42,788 nt of DNA, from NCBI GenBank assembly GCA_937965695.1, contig CALCKW010000048.1, positions 1 through 42,788 on the forward strand. The letters run 5' to 3'. Position 1 is the stretch's first letter; every line of letters starts with the position of its first letter. The position numbers and the translations under genes were made by a program. Source of the DNA: an uncultured Granulosicoccaceae bacterium. Lineage in GTDB: Bacteria > Pseudomonadota > Gammaproteobacteria > CALCKW01. The notes under the pieces are model-generated. The model saw only the letters and a program-made list of their open reading frames with translations, had not been told where the DNA came from and did not search any database. Shown here in pieces: positions 24,393 to 32,792 of the stretch.

Positions 24393-24898
24393 TGCAGCGT
24401 CTTTTAGACGGTGATGTCATCGTTGCTTTAGGGGCTAACCTTGATGCACCGGTGCAGCAGCTGCGGCAAGCTTTTGGGGAAATTGCTCAGTTACCCCATT
24501 GTGATCTGATTGCAGCATCTTCCCTATACGGCAGTACACCGATCGGTCCTGAGCAGCCTGACTATGTAAACGCGGTCGCACACATTCGCTCTGAATGTTC
24601 GCCACATGGTCTACTCGATCAATTGCAGGCTATTGAGCATGCTCACCACCGTGAACGCAAGTTACGCTGGGGCGCGCGTACGCTCGATTTGGACATCATC
24701 TTATTTGGGCAGCAGCGTATCAATGATGCAAGGCTAACCGTTCCTCATGTACTCATGCATGAACGAGCGTTTGTATTAATGCCGTTGACAGAGTTGTATC
24801 CAGATCTCATGTTGCCGCATCTGGCCGTCAGTGTCAGCGAACAGCTTTCTACGCTCTCATGCACGGGAATATGGCCCTTGTCTGAATCGTCTATTTAA
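24392..24898 (+). CDS. folK: 2-amino-4-hydroxy-6-hydroxymethyldihydropteridine pyrophosphokinase
   Basis: A 168-residue HPPK, which moves pyrophosphate from ATP to 6-hydroxymethyl-7,8-dihydropterin in folate synthesis. It has IVALGANLDAPVQQL, SSLYGSTPIGPEQPDYVNAV, the RKLRWGARTLDLDIIL signature with the metal-binding DLD, and LTVPHVLMHERAFVLMPL. It is translationally coupled to pcnB through TAATG. The panB and panC genes that often follow are absent here. Confidence 0.96.
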   Translation: MQRLLDGDVIVALGANLDAPVQQLRQAFGEIAQLPHCDLIAASSLYGSTPIGPEQPDYVNAVAHIRSECSPHGLLDQLQAIEHAHHRERKLRWGARTLDLDIILFGQQRINDARLTVPHVLMHERAFVLMPLTELYPDLMLPHLAVSVSEQLSTLSCTGIWPLSESSI

Positions 24899-25042
24899 GT
24901 ACGCTTTCTCAATATTCACACTTTCGTGCTGTGCGCATGAACACAAATCCCTTCAAAGCTGCATTGTGAACCAGTTCACATTTTGCCCTCATTGGCGTGG
25001 AGCACTCTTGGTTCCCCGACAACTTCCAAAAAAGGAATACCA

Positions 25043-25417
25043 ATGAAAAAGCAAATAACTCACGTAATACTGTTGGCTTTGACGCTACTGTTTTCGTCCT
25101 TGGCGCAAGCCGCTGTCGTAAACATGAACAAAGCGAATGTCGCTGCGATGGTAGAAAACCTGCAGGGTATAGGCCCTAAGAAAGCTGCGGCCATCGTGTC
25201 CTATCGTCAGTCTGTAGGTTCGTTTAAGTCCCTGGACGATCTACTCAATGTAAAAGGCATCGGTGAGAAGACATTGATGAAAATCAAAGGAGACATGTCT
25301 TTGAGCAAAGGAGTCATTGAAGTTGAAGGCATTGTAAACACAGCTTCAAAAATAAGTGACGCCGATAAAGCCGCTGAAATTTCAACGGAGAATAAAAGTT
25401 CGAGTAAGACGGAATAG
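25043..25417 (+). CDS. Secreted ComEA-like helix-hairpin-helix protein
   Basis: A 124-residue protein with a signal peptide (MKKQITHVILLALTLLFSS, cleavage after AQA). Tandem HhH motifs occupy about residues 28-85 (VENLQGIGPKKAAAIVSYR and LLNVKGIGEKTLMKIKG), followed by a low-complexity, acidic and Ser-rich tail. ComEA proteins bind incoming double-stranded DNA in the periplasm during natural transformation, and short free-standing homologues like this are common in gammaproteobacteria. The start has AAAGGAA before it; the frame extends 20 codons upstream but without a signal. No other competence gene lies in the window. Confidence 0.9.
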   Translation: MKKQITHVILLALTLLFSSLAQAAVVNMNKANVAAMVENLQGIGPKKAAAIVSYRQSVGSFKSLDDLLNVKGIGEKTLMKIKGDMSLSKGVIEVEGIVNTASKISDADKAAEISTENKSSSKTE

Positions 25418-25487
25418 GTGCTAAAAAAGTAGACAGAAAGCAGCGTGCAGGTGTTTAGCCTGTACGTTCTATTTCTGTGACAACGAG

Positions 25488-25517
25488 CGGGCTGACTTTC
25501 GGGTTGGCCCGTTTTTC
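25488..25517 (+). terminator. Terminator after the ComEA-like gene
   Basis: The stem CGGGC/GCCCG with a 14-base loop is followed by five T residues about 70 bases after the stop codon. Confidence 0.7.
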
Positions 25518-25637
25518 TTATTGAAAGGACTGACTTTTTTCCCATCTGTGCGGTCTGATTCTTGCAGCTAGAGGCCAAATAGGCCCTGCGTGTTCGCGCA
25601 CTTTCTTGGGCGACTTTTTTATCAAAGGCTAATTGTT

Positions 25638-26987
25638 ATGTGCTTGAGGTTACTTCGTTATGCCGTTATCGGTGTTTTGGGTTTTTGCGGCAATGTTGCG
25701 ACGGCGGGGCAATGTGGCGTCGTACCCGAAGTCGAGTTCAAGAACTTGTGTGCGGGCTTGAGCACATCTTCCTCGTACGAGGAGATGAATCGCATGGCGA
25801 AGCCCCCGCTGCTAAAGGTCGTTCGTGACCGCAGTTTTGGCAGCAAAATTATTCGTATAACTGATGCTGGCGATGATGCGGTTGTTAAACCAATGTACAG
25901 CACTGTGCAGGCATGGAATGCGGATGAATCTCTGCTCTTACTATTCGCTGACGTGAACGGTGTGAATAGTCATGAACTTTATAATGGTCGAACCTACAAA
26001 TGGAGCGGGACTCTTGACATAAAGCCGCGTGATATTGAGCAGGTCTTTTGGCATGCGACAGACCCGGACATACTTTTTTACATCGACGGGGATAATAGCC
26101 AGTTGATGAAGTATTCGATAAAGCGCCGACGTCAAAGCATGCTCTATGATTTTCATAAAGTTTGTGAAGGAGAGTTGGTCACCACAGGTGGTGATACCCA
26201 AATGCCCAGTTGGGATTCTCGATATATTGGATTGCGCTGCGGAGGAGGAGAAGACACACGTGCACTTGTCATGGTGTTCGACTTAGAAGAAAAGGAAATT
26301 GTCTCCAAAGGTCTGACCGGAGTGGGTGACGGCGAGGGTGATCGATACCATGCCTGGACTGCGCCATCGATTGCTCCCAGTGGCGAGCGAATGTTCTTCC
26401 AAGGGGATGTAAGCAATTTAAGCTTCGCGCGCCAAAGAGAATTGGCAGTGGGTAGCGCGAGCGAACATGCCTCCATCGGACTTTTACCCAATGGACACGA
26501 TGCGCTGTTTGCTGTTGGTTTTGATCCAGCCAGCGATAAAAAACGTTGTAGCGAGAGCATAGGTGCTTTGGTTGCACACGACCTGAATACAGGCGACTGT
26601 AACGTTGTCATTGGCCCAAGCACTGGGCATGGTTATCCGCCCTCTGGCACACACCTCTCTGCGTTAAGTTATCGCAATCCTGGTTGGGTTGCATTGTCAT
26701 CGGTCGGTGACATTGAACAAGCCAAGCCTGGAAAATTGCAAAAGCTTTTCAATCAAGAGATCTATCTTGCGTATACCGATCCTGAAAACCCAATGGTATG
26801 CCGTGTCGCTCACCACCGTTCAAATGGTCGAGGCAACGAGCTGCTTCGTACACCTTATTTTGCAGAGCCTCATGTCACAATCAGCCCAAGCGGCACACGC
26901 TTGATTTTCGGCAGCGACTGGCATGGTGAAAACTCTGTAGATACCTATGTGGTAGAGCTTCCAAGCTACGAGGCTTGTACTCCTTAA
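25638..26987 (+). CDS. Secreted protein of unknown function, probably beta-propeller
   Basis: A 449-residue protein with a signal peptide (hydrophobic YAVIGVLGFCGNVATA, cleavage near AGQC). The mature part has repeated beta-blades of the TolB/oligogalacturonate-lyase kind: WNADESLLLLFAD, MPSWDSRYIGLRC, APSIAPSGERMFFQ, HVTISPSGTRLIFGSDW. The recurring S-P-S-G-x-R/L-F pattern is typical of WD40-like PD40 blades. Six cysteines suggest disulphides. No catalytic residues can be named. I chose ATG 25638, after AAAGG, over a GTG 16 codons earlier. It stands alone, convergent with the thiolase gene. Confidence 0.8.
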   Translation: MCLRLLRYAVIGVLGFCGNVATAGQCGVVPEVEFKNLCAGLSTSSSYEEMNRMAKPPLLKVVRDRSFGSKIIRITDAGDDAVVKPMYSTVQAWNADESLLLLFADVNGVNSHELYNGRTYKWSGTLDIKPRDIEQVFWHATDPDILFYIDGDNSQLMKYSIKRRRQSMLYDFHKVCEGELVTTGGDTQMPSWDSRYIGLRCGGGEDTRALVMVFDLEEKEIVSKGLTGVGDGEGDRYHAWTAPSIAPSGERMFFQGDVSNLSFARQRELAVGSASEHASIGLLPNGHDALFAVGFDPASDKKRCSESIGALVAHDLNTGDCNVVIGPSTGHGYPPSGTHLSALSYRNPGWVALSSVGDIEQAKPGKLQKLFNQEIYLAYTDPENPMVCRVAHHRSNGRGNELLRTPYFAEPHVTISPSGTRLIFGSDWHGENSVDTYVVELPSYEACTP

Positions 26988-27023
26988 TTTTGTCTTATGA
27001 GACAGAGGAATGAGCGCAAGCAC

Positions 27024-27041
27024 GACGAGCTTATTCTCGTC
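27024..27041. repeat. Hairpin in the convergent gap before thiolase
   Basis: Perfect 6-bp arms GACGAG/CTCGTC with a 6-base loop, 37 bases after the upstream stop. There is no T run, so it is a weak terminator candidate. Confidence 0.4.
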
Positions 27042-27113
27042 TAAGTTGGTCTAGTAAGATTGATTCTTTCGGAGACGAGCAGTTTGCTAGGCATTGGCTT
27101 AGCGACGAAAGGC

Positions 27114-27134
27114 TAGCGGACAATTTGTCCGCTA
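27114..27134. repeat. Near-perfect palindrome between convergent genes
   Basis: Ten-base arms TAGCGGACAA/TTGTCCGCTA surround a single central T, 15 bases from the end of the thiolase gene. No T run follows on either strand. It could be a terminator hairpin for the thiolase transcript or a protein-binding site. Confidence 0.55.
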
Positions 27135-27149
27135 TTGCTACTACAAGAA

Positions 27150-28331
27150 TTAAACTCTCTCGAATGCCGCAGCGATTCCTTGACCGCCACCTATACACAT
27201 AGTGACCAAAGCTCGTTTACCGCCCGTGCGATGTAATTCGTGAATGGCTTTGGTCGTGATGACTGTACCAGTCGCGCCGATTGGGTGGCCCAGTGATATT
27301 CCACTGCCGTTTGGATTCGTTTTTTCTTCGGGTAGCCCAAGGTCGCGGCACACAGCAATAGCCTGTGCTGCAAATGCTTCGTTTACTTCGAAAGTATCAA
27401 AGTCCGCTATGCTCAAACCCGTCTTTGCCAGTAACTTTTTAACCGCTGGTACAGGGCCGATCCCCATGTAAGCAGGTTCGCACCCTGCATGTGAATAACC
27501 AAGCAATCGAGCGATCGGTTTGAGACCGCGGGCCTCTGCTGCATCGGCGGTTGATAAAACTATTGCTGAGGCTGCATCGTTAAGCCCAGAGGCATTGCCA
27601 GCTGTCACGCTGCCATCCTTTTTGAAGACAGGTCGCAACCTAGCCATACCTGCAGCGTCTACGTCACCACGAAAATGCTCATCGCGATCAAACACGGTTA
27701 CGCCTTTGCGTGTTTTTAGCTCAACAGGGACAATCTGATTTTCGAAATGTTTGCCTTTCCATGCAGCCGCTGCGCGATGGTGGCTTTGAACAGCAAGTGC
27801 ATCTTGCTCCTCACGTGTGATGCCCCACTTTTCAGCGATGTTCTCTGCCGTGATCCCCATGTGAATATTTTCGAACGGATCGTGAAGTGCCCCGACCATG
27901 GCATCGACCATGGCGGCATCTCCCATACGCGCACCCCAGCGAGCTGAGGGTGCCCAATAGGAAGCTCTGCTCATGCTCTCGGCGCCACCAGCAATTGCGA
28001 TTTCGTTGTGGCCGGATTCGAGCTGCTGTGCGGCCGAAATAATGGCCTGCAAACCGCTGCCACAGAGGCGGTTGAGTGTGAAGGCTGGCGTTTCGACAGG
28101 CAGACCGCCTTTAACTGCTGCATAGCGAGACAGATACATATCTCGCGGATCACCATGCACCACATTGCCAAAGACCACGTGTTCTATATCGTCCGCTTTC
28201 GCTCCGGATCGAGCAAGTGCTTCTTTGACGACGAGTGCCGCCATATCGACCGTAGGCATATCTTTTAAGCCACCACCGTAGGTGCCGATCGCCGTGCGCA
28301 CTGCGCTTAGAACTACTATATCTTTCTGCAT
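27150..28331 (-). CDS. Acetyl-CoA acyltransferase (thiolase)
   Basis: A 393-residue thiolase of the acetyl-CoA C-acetyltransferase family. It cleaves 3-ketoacyl-CoA in beta-oxidation or condenses two acetyl-CoA in the reverse direction. The nucleophilic cysteine lies in LNRLCGSGLQA (about residue 89). The active-site NEAFAAQ, GHPIGATG and the second cysteine in MCIGGGQG are all present. I start at the ATG preceded by AAGGACA; the frame is open nine codons more. It is the only gene of its transcript. A 3-hydroxyacyl-CoA dehydrogenase lies 2.7 kb away on the same strand. Chain-length preference cannot be read. Confidence 0.95.
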   Translation of the reverse strand: MQKDIVVLSAVRTAIGTYGGGLKDMPTVDMAALVVKEALARSGAKADDIEHVVFGNVVHGDPRDMYLSRYAAVKGGLPVETPAFTLNRLCGSGLQAIISAAQQLESGHNEIAIAGGAESMSRASYWAPSARWGARMGDAAMVDAMVGALHDPFENIHMGITAENIAEKWGITREEQDALAVQSHHRAAAAWKGKHFENQIVPVELKTRKGVTVFDRDEHFRGDVDAAGMARLRPVFKKDGSVTAGNASGLNDAASAIVLSTADAAEARGLKPIARLLGYSHAGCEPAYMGIGPVPAVKKLLAKTGLSIADFDTFEVNEAFAAQAIAVCRDLGLPEEKTNPNGSGISLGHPIGATGTVITTKAIHELHRTGGKRALVTMCIGGGQGIAAAFERV

Positions 28332-28615
28332 GTTGTCTGTCCTTATGTCACAGGCCACTTTGGTGGTCTCTTAGAGATCGCATTATGGCAATCTTTGTTG
28401 CACCGCACAACGACTACCCTAAGAGTCTCTGTTACTTGGTCACTATCCTGCTTATCAAAAGCAATATGTGCTTTCTTGCCGATCCTAAGCCATTATCTAA
28501 TGCTAGATGTGGCAAAAAATTTGGATTGAACAACGACGGGAATGACTTGCCAAGTCTTACGCTTTCAGATCGTAGCCTCGCTTTGCCAGAAATGATTTTC
28601 CCTAAGGACTAGTCA

Positions 28616-30400
28616 GTGTCGAAGTTGCATAAATCTACTTCAATCGTGAAGCAACAAATGGATTCAGGCTTAAACCGTTTAGAGCCTAATCTACGTTTGT
28701 TTGCTGTGGCACTCGCGATGGGAGTGGTTGTTGGTTTGAGTACACTCGCCTTGATTGAGGCCATTGCTATTGTTCAGCGTGTGTTACTCGGTGATGCTTC
28801 AGAGAGGCATCTAGCCACTTTGTTGGATCAAACTCCTCGGTGGCGTGTTGTTTTAGCCCCTGTCGTCGGTGGACTGGTGTTAGGTGTACTGATCAGCTAC
28901 TTGCCAGGAAAACGTTATCACGGGGTTGCGGATGTCATGGAAGCATGTGCATTGCGTGGTGGAAGAATGGATGCCCGATCGGGAATCGGTGCTGCAGCAG
29001 CGGCTGCAATTTCAATTGGCTCAGGCGCTTCTGTGGGCAGGGAAGGTCCCGCAGTGCATATAGGGGCTTCAATCTGCGCGTGGGTTGCCGAAAAAATGGG
29101 GCTTAACCGGCGTCATTCACTGGTGCTGTTAGGCTGTGGTGCAGCGGCAGCTGTAACCGCTTCCTTCAATGCTCCCATTGCAGGTGTGCTGTTTGCTCTG
29201 GAAGTTGTGGTGGGCTATTACACCTTAAGGGTATTTGCACCTATTGTTTTGTCCGCTATTGGAGCGGTCATTGTCACACGGATTGCGTACGGTGATTCAC
29301 CCGCGTTTAACTTGCCTGCTCACGCCGTTAAATCTCTGTGGGAACTGCCTCTCTTTGCAGTACTTGGCATATTAGCAGCCTTGTTGATGATCTACTGTAT
29401 TAGATCTATACGCTTAGTGCAGCTTTCTCACGAGAAGCTTGCCATTCCAATTTGGCTCAGACCAGCAATTGCTGGACTCTTCGTCGGTCTGATCGCCTTA
29501 GTGACACCTTATGCATTAGGCGTCGGTTACCAAACCATCAGTCTTACTCTGAACGAAGCCTTCCCCTTATCGATTGTACTCGGCATATTGTTGGCTAAAA
29601 TGGTGGCCACAAGTTTGTCTCTCGGCAGCGGTTTTTGTGGAGGGGTGTTTAGTCCCTCTCTGGTGTTGGGTGCACTTGCCGGTGCAGCGCTGGGTCAAGT
29701 GGCGGCAATGGTTGTGCCCGGAGAAATATCTTCGCCAGCGGTCTATGCCATGGCTGGAATGGCCGCATCGGCTTCGGCGATGTTGGGTGCACCTATATCT
29801 ACGGTACTGATTGTTTTTGAACTGACCTCGGACTACAACGCTATCGTGGCCGTTATGCTGGCTTCCGCTATAGCGGCGACTGTCATGATGTATAGGCCCT
29901 ATTGCTCATATTTTCGTTGGCAGCTGGCTAGTCGGGGAGTCAACATTGTTGAAGGACGAGACCAGATATTGATGCGCACTGAGACCATAGACAGTCTCGT
30001 GTCTCAGCGCTTCACCCAGTTGTCTTCTGCTGAACATGTACAAGGTGCGTTGGCTCGAACCGCTCGTGATCGACAAGAGGTGATGGTAGCGACGAATGAA
30101 AACGGATTGCTTGTCGGCAGTATGACCGTGTTGGAGCTAGTGGCTGAAACTGATGATGAAGCTCAGGCAGGTCAATTTACAGCGTATGCACACGATCAAA
30201 GCTTATCTTTGCAATTGGGCAGTAGTCTCAGCGGAGCCTTAGACGCGATGGCATCACATCAAACGTATTATCTTCCTGTGGTCGAATTCGACTCAGATGA
30301 GCAGCAGCGAGTTGTTGGCGTCATCTATCAAACAGATGTTTTAAAAAAATACAACGCGCTTTTAGAGCAGGCAAGAGCTGAAGAATTCGGTGTGAACTGA
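28616..30400 (+). CDS. ClC-family chloride channel/transporter with C-terminal CBS domains
   Basis: A 594-residue polytopic protein of the ClC family. The gating-glutamate motif GSGASVGREGPAVHIG is present (E143), as are FNAPIAGVLFALE and the anion-pathway GGVFSPSLVLGA. The tyrosine of SDYNAIVAV matches the central Tyr. The position of the internal proton glutamate (second E of the ClC-ec1 EE pair) is valine here (E196-V197), as in channel-type members. The GSGIP motif is replaced by YHGVADV. Residues about 450-590 form two CBS domains, a cytoplasmic nucleotide-sensing pair. The start is GTG; an ATG 14 codons later is possible. Confidence 0.93.
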   Translation: MSKLHKSTSIVKQQMDSGLNRLEPNLRLFAVALAMGVVVGLSTLALIEAIAIVQRVLLGDASERHLATLLDQTPRWRVVLAPVVGGLVLGVLISYLPGKRYHGVADVMEACALRGGRMDARSGIGAAAAAAISIGSGASVGREGPAVHIGASICAWVAEKMGLNRRHSLVLLGCGAAAAVTASFNAPIAGVLFALEVVVGYYTLRVFAPIVLSAIGAVIVTRIAYGDSPAFNLPAHAVKSLWELPLFAVLGILAALLMIYCIRSIRLVQLSHEKLAIPIWLRPAIAGLFVGLIALVTPYALGVGYQTISLTLNEAFPLSIVLGILLAKMVATSLSLGSGFCGGVFSPSLVLGALAGAALGQVAAMVVPGEISSPAVYAMAGMAASASAMLGAPISTVLIVFELTSDYNAIVAVMLASAIAATVMMYRPYCSYFRWQLASRGVNIVEGRDQILMRTETIDSLVSQRFTQLSSAEHVQGALARTARDRQEVMVATNENGLLVGSMTVLELVAETDDEAQAGQFTAYAHDQSLSLQLGSSLSGALDAMASHQTYYLPVVEFDSDEQQRVVGVIYQTDVLKKYNALLEQARAEEFGVN

Positions 30401-30525
30401 ACTCACTTGGCGTGTCGCATAAAAGCTGGCATTTAAAGTGCGAACCCACAGAGAGCGTCAAAAACGCAGCTGAAAATAAAGGTCTGATGGAACTGACCTA
30501 AATAGACCACAAGGAGTGGGTCGTC

Positions 30526-30933
30526 ATGGAAGTTTTATCGACGAAGGATGAATTTCTGCAAAGCTTGGAAAGGTGTGGACAGAATGAAGGGTTTATGCCG
30601 ATGTTCTATGCGCGGTTTAATTCTTCCTCTGATCTTGTCAAAGAGCGTTTTCAAAAGACTAATTTTGAACAACAAAATTCGAAAATGATGAGTTGCTTAC
30701 GAATGGTTGCTGGCGTAAGTAACAATGAAGCCGAGGCTCTGTGTGAACTTCGTAAGAGGGCGCAGACTCATGGTCCCGAGCATCTGAACATTAGCCCAGA
30801 GCTCTTCGAGCTTTGGCATCGAACACTGGTTTCTGTTGTTGCTGAAGTAGATCCTCATTGGAATGAGGGACTCAAAAAAACGTGGGACACCACACTCCAC
30901 AGCGTTACCGCACACATGATTAAAAATCGCTAG
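30526..30933 (+). CDS. Globin-like protein
   Basis: A 135-residue all-helical protein with the pattern of single-domain globins. The block CELRKRAQTHGPEHLNISPELFELW contains the likely haem-ligating (F8) histidine of THGPEHLNI, followed by the G and H helices (VSVVAEVDPHWNEGLKKTWDTTLHSV). The N-terminal part (PMFYARFNSSSDLVKERF) fits helices A-C. A possible role is oxygen or nitric-oxide binding; no reductase domain is attached. The start has AAGGAGT before it. It follows the ClC gene by 125 bases on the same strand. Confidence 0.85.
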   Translation: MEVLSTKDEFLQSLERCGQNEGFMPMFYARFNSSSDLVKERFQKTNFEQQNSKMMSCLRMVAGVSNNEAEALCELRKRAQTHGPEHLNISPELFELWHRTLVSVVAEVDPHWNEGLKKTWDTTLHSVTAHMIKNR

Positions 30934-30949
30934 CTAATTTTTCTAGGTT

Positions 30950-30978
30950 AAAAAAAGGCGAACCAAAAAAGATTCGCC
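30950..30978 (-). terminator. Terminator of the 3-hydroxyacyl-CoA dehydrogenase gene
   Basis: On the minus strand the arms GGCGAA/TTCGCC surround a 10-base loop and are followed by a run of seven T residues, 25 bases after the dehydrogenase stop. The A run could make it serve the convergent globin gene only weakly. Confidence 0.75.
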
Positions 30979-31003
30979 GTCAATCTATCTACCTACAATA
31001 AAT

Positions 31004-32317
31004 CTATTCAACCGGTACTTTTTTGTAGCTTCCATCAACAGTAAAATATTCACTGTTGTCGTCGCGATAAAAATAACTGTTCCCGCTTTCCAGTAGCTTT
31101 GCCAGCATATTGGGTACTGCTTTACCTTCAGCCTGTAGGCGTTCAACAAATTTTTGAGGACCAATTGCATCTAGCATTTCAAAAGGGCCCTGTGACCAGT
31201 TGAATCCCCAGCGCATTGCGCGGTCGACGTTGACGATGTCGTCAGAGATGTCTGGAACTAAATCGGCTGCGTAAGCGAGTGTGCCGCCCATCAATTCCCA
31301 AGCGAACTTTCCTGCTAAGCTGTCAACAAACAAGGCAGTGCTGAAGTCTTGTTCATCTGCGTTGAGTTCTGCCACGACTGCAGGTCGCCAGTTGCCCGTG
31401 TCCAAGTCATAGGTTTCACGGTTTTTGCTGCCATCTTCGTTTTTACTGACGCGATAAAAACCACCGCCTGTTTTTCGCCCTAGTTGGCCAGCTTCTAATA
31501 ATTGCTGCTCAATCGTAGGCAATCTGGCGCTAGCTTCGCCGACGTCACCAGCCGGTAGATTGGCCGCTAAGTTTTTAGCAACAGAATCCATGATATCGAG
31601 CCCGATCAAATCGATTAGCCCGTACAGGCCTGTAGGTGGAAGTCCCATAGGTTTGGACATAACAGCATCGGCTAATTCAGGACTTAATCCTTCAGCGCGC
31701 AAGCGTGTGCCGGTGTGCAGACCGGCGAGCATCCAGTAGCAGCCAATACGGTTGCCAATAAAGTTGACGGTGTCTTTGGCATAGACAACTCCCTTGCCTA
31801 ATTTCTTTCCGCAAAAATCGGCGAGCTGCTCAATAACTTCTGGGCGTGTGTCTTCACCTGGAACCAACTCCAACAGGCGCATGATATGAACAGGATTAAA
31901 AAAATGTGTTACAGCGATCTCTTCGCGCAATCGCTGCGGCATACCAGCGCTGATGTCGCGAAGTGGAATGCCAGAAGTGTTTGAAGTAACCAACGACCCG
32001 TCTTTACGTGCCGCTTCGACGCGCGTAAACAAATCGCGCTTGGGCTGTAGCATCTCGATGATGACTTCACAAATCCAGTCAGCGTCACTAATAGCGCTCT
32101 CTAAGTTATCGATGCTATCCGCCGAGATCAACGCGGCTTGTTCTGCCGTTATAGCGGGGTACTTACCGCCTTGTAGTCTTTCTATAGCGCTTTGGGCTAT
32201 GTCTTGTTTCATATCCAGCAGAGCCACTTGGCAGCCAGCCGCAGCGCATACACCAGCGATACCGGCACCCATAGTACCCGCGCCCACAATAGCGACTTTT
32301 TTGATATCCGATTGCAT
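31004..32317 (-). CDS. 3-hydroxyacyl-CoA dehydrogenase (dehydrogenase part only)
   Basis: A 437-residue enzyme that oxidises 3-hydroxyacyl-CoA to 3-ketoacyl-CoA with NAD+ in fatty-acid beta-oxidation. The Rossmann motif VAIVGAGTMGAGIAGV lies near residue 8. The catalytic region shows SNTSGIPL and the HFFNPVHIMRLLELV block with the active histidine. Two C-terminal dehydrogenase domains follow (GLYGLIDLIGLDI and AMRWGFNWSQGPFEMLDAIG). FadN/YusL-type homologues continue for some 350 residues with an enoyl-CoA hydratase domain; here the protein stops right after FTVDGSYKKVPVE. I start at the ATG giving the family N-terminus; the frame runs 24 codons further. Confidence 0.92.
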   Translation of the reverse strand: MQSDIKKVAIVGAGTMGAGIAGVCAAAGCQVALLDMKQDIAQSAIERLQGGKYPAITAEQAALISADSIDNLESAISDADWICEVIIEMLQPKRDLFTRVEAARKDGSLVTSNTSGIPLRDISAGMPQRLREEIAVTHFFNPVHIMRLLELVPGEDTRPEVIEQLADFCGKKLGKGVVYAKDTVNFIGNRIGCYWMLAGLHTGTRLRAEGLSPELADAVMSKPMGLPPTGLYGLIDLIGLDIMDSVAKNLAANLPAGDVGEASARLPTIEQQLLEAGQLGRKTGGGFYRVSKNEDGSKNRETYDLDTGNWRPAVVAELNADEQDFSTALFVDSLAGKFAWELMGGTLAYAADLVPDISDDIVNVDRAMRWGFNWSQGPFEMLDAIGPQKFVERLQAEGKAVPNMLAKLLESGNSYFYRDDNSEYFTVDGSYKKVPVE

Positions 32318-32392
32318 TGAATCTGTTCCGATAACGTATAAACCAGCCACTTTAGCGTTATGTACACGCAGATTCAATTGCGGGTGCACTTG

Positions 32393-32420
32393 GCAGTTGT
32401 TTTTTGAGGTTCACAACTGC
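32393..32420. repeat. Inverted repeat upstream of the 3-hydroxyacyl-CoA dehydrogenase
   Basis: Perfect 8-base arms GCAGTTGT/ACAACTGC are 12 bases apart, 76-103 bases before the dehydrogenase start. It may be a leader hairpin or an operator. No matching copy was seen upstream of the thiolase. Confidence 0.5.
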
Positions 32421-32723
32421 TGAGATCCAGTTCGCAATAAATTGGCATGACTCTTAACTAAATTTCTTCTCATTTGGAGTTGCTGTCGTTTTCTACCTAA
32501 AGTTTGCCAAGGTTGCCGTGTATTAAATTAGTCACCACGACGTAAGATCAGACATATTGCGGATTTTTTTCCGCTAGCTGTTGGTGGGATATGTATTCTT
32601 TCTGGCAGGAATAGTCAGAAAATATCTGACCAATAAGTTTAAAAATTATCCTCTAAAGCGAGAGTAAATGAAAAGAAAGGTTGTCTTAGGAGTCGCAATT
32701 GTAAATTGTCAGAAGGAGGTCTT

Positions 32724-32792
32724 TTGATCTCTGTAGAGGTTGCAGAGTACTGGGAAAAAATATTCACAAAATTAAAACTAAAAAGAGCTTAA
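32724..32792 (+). CDS. Possible 22-residue small protein (TTG start)
   Basis: A perfect AAGGAGGT at 32713-32720 stands 3 bases before TTG. This opens a 22-codon frame for a charged, amphipathic-looking peptide with VEVAEYWEKIF and a basic end (KLKLKRA). Its start overlaps the stop of an upstream 19-codon ATG frame (32668-32727, beginning MKRKVVLGV) that contains the same ribosome-binding site. The strong site in otherwise noncoding AT-rich DNA is the only support; chance is a real possibility. Confidence 0.2.
   Translation: MISVEVAEYWEKIFTKLKLKRA

Noticed and set aside
25590..25637. GTG start 16 codons before the beta-propeller gene
   Set aside because: The ATG at 25638 is preceded by AAAGG and gives a compact signal peptide; the extension adds no signal.
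28385..28612. A 75-codon plus-strand frame between the thiolase and ClC genes
   Set aside because: No clear ribosome-binding site, no recognisable motif, irregular composition, and it ends 3 bases before the ClC start in a region expected to hold two divergent promoters.
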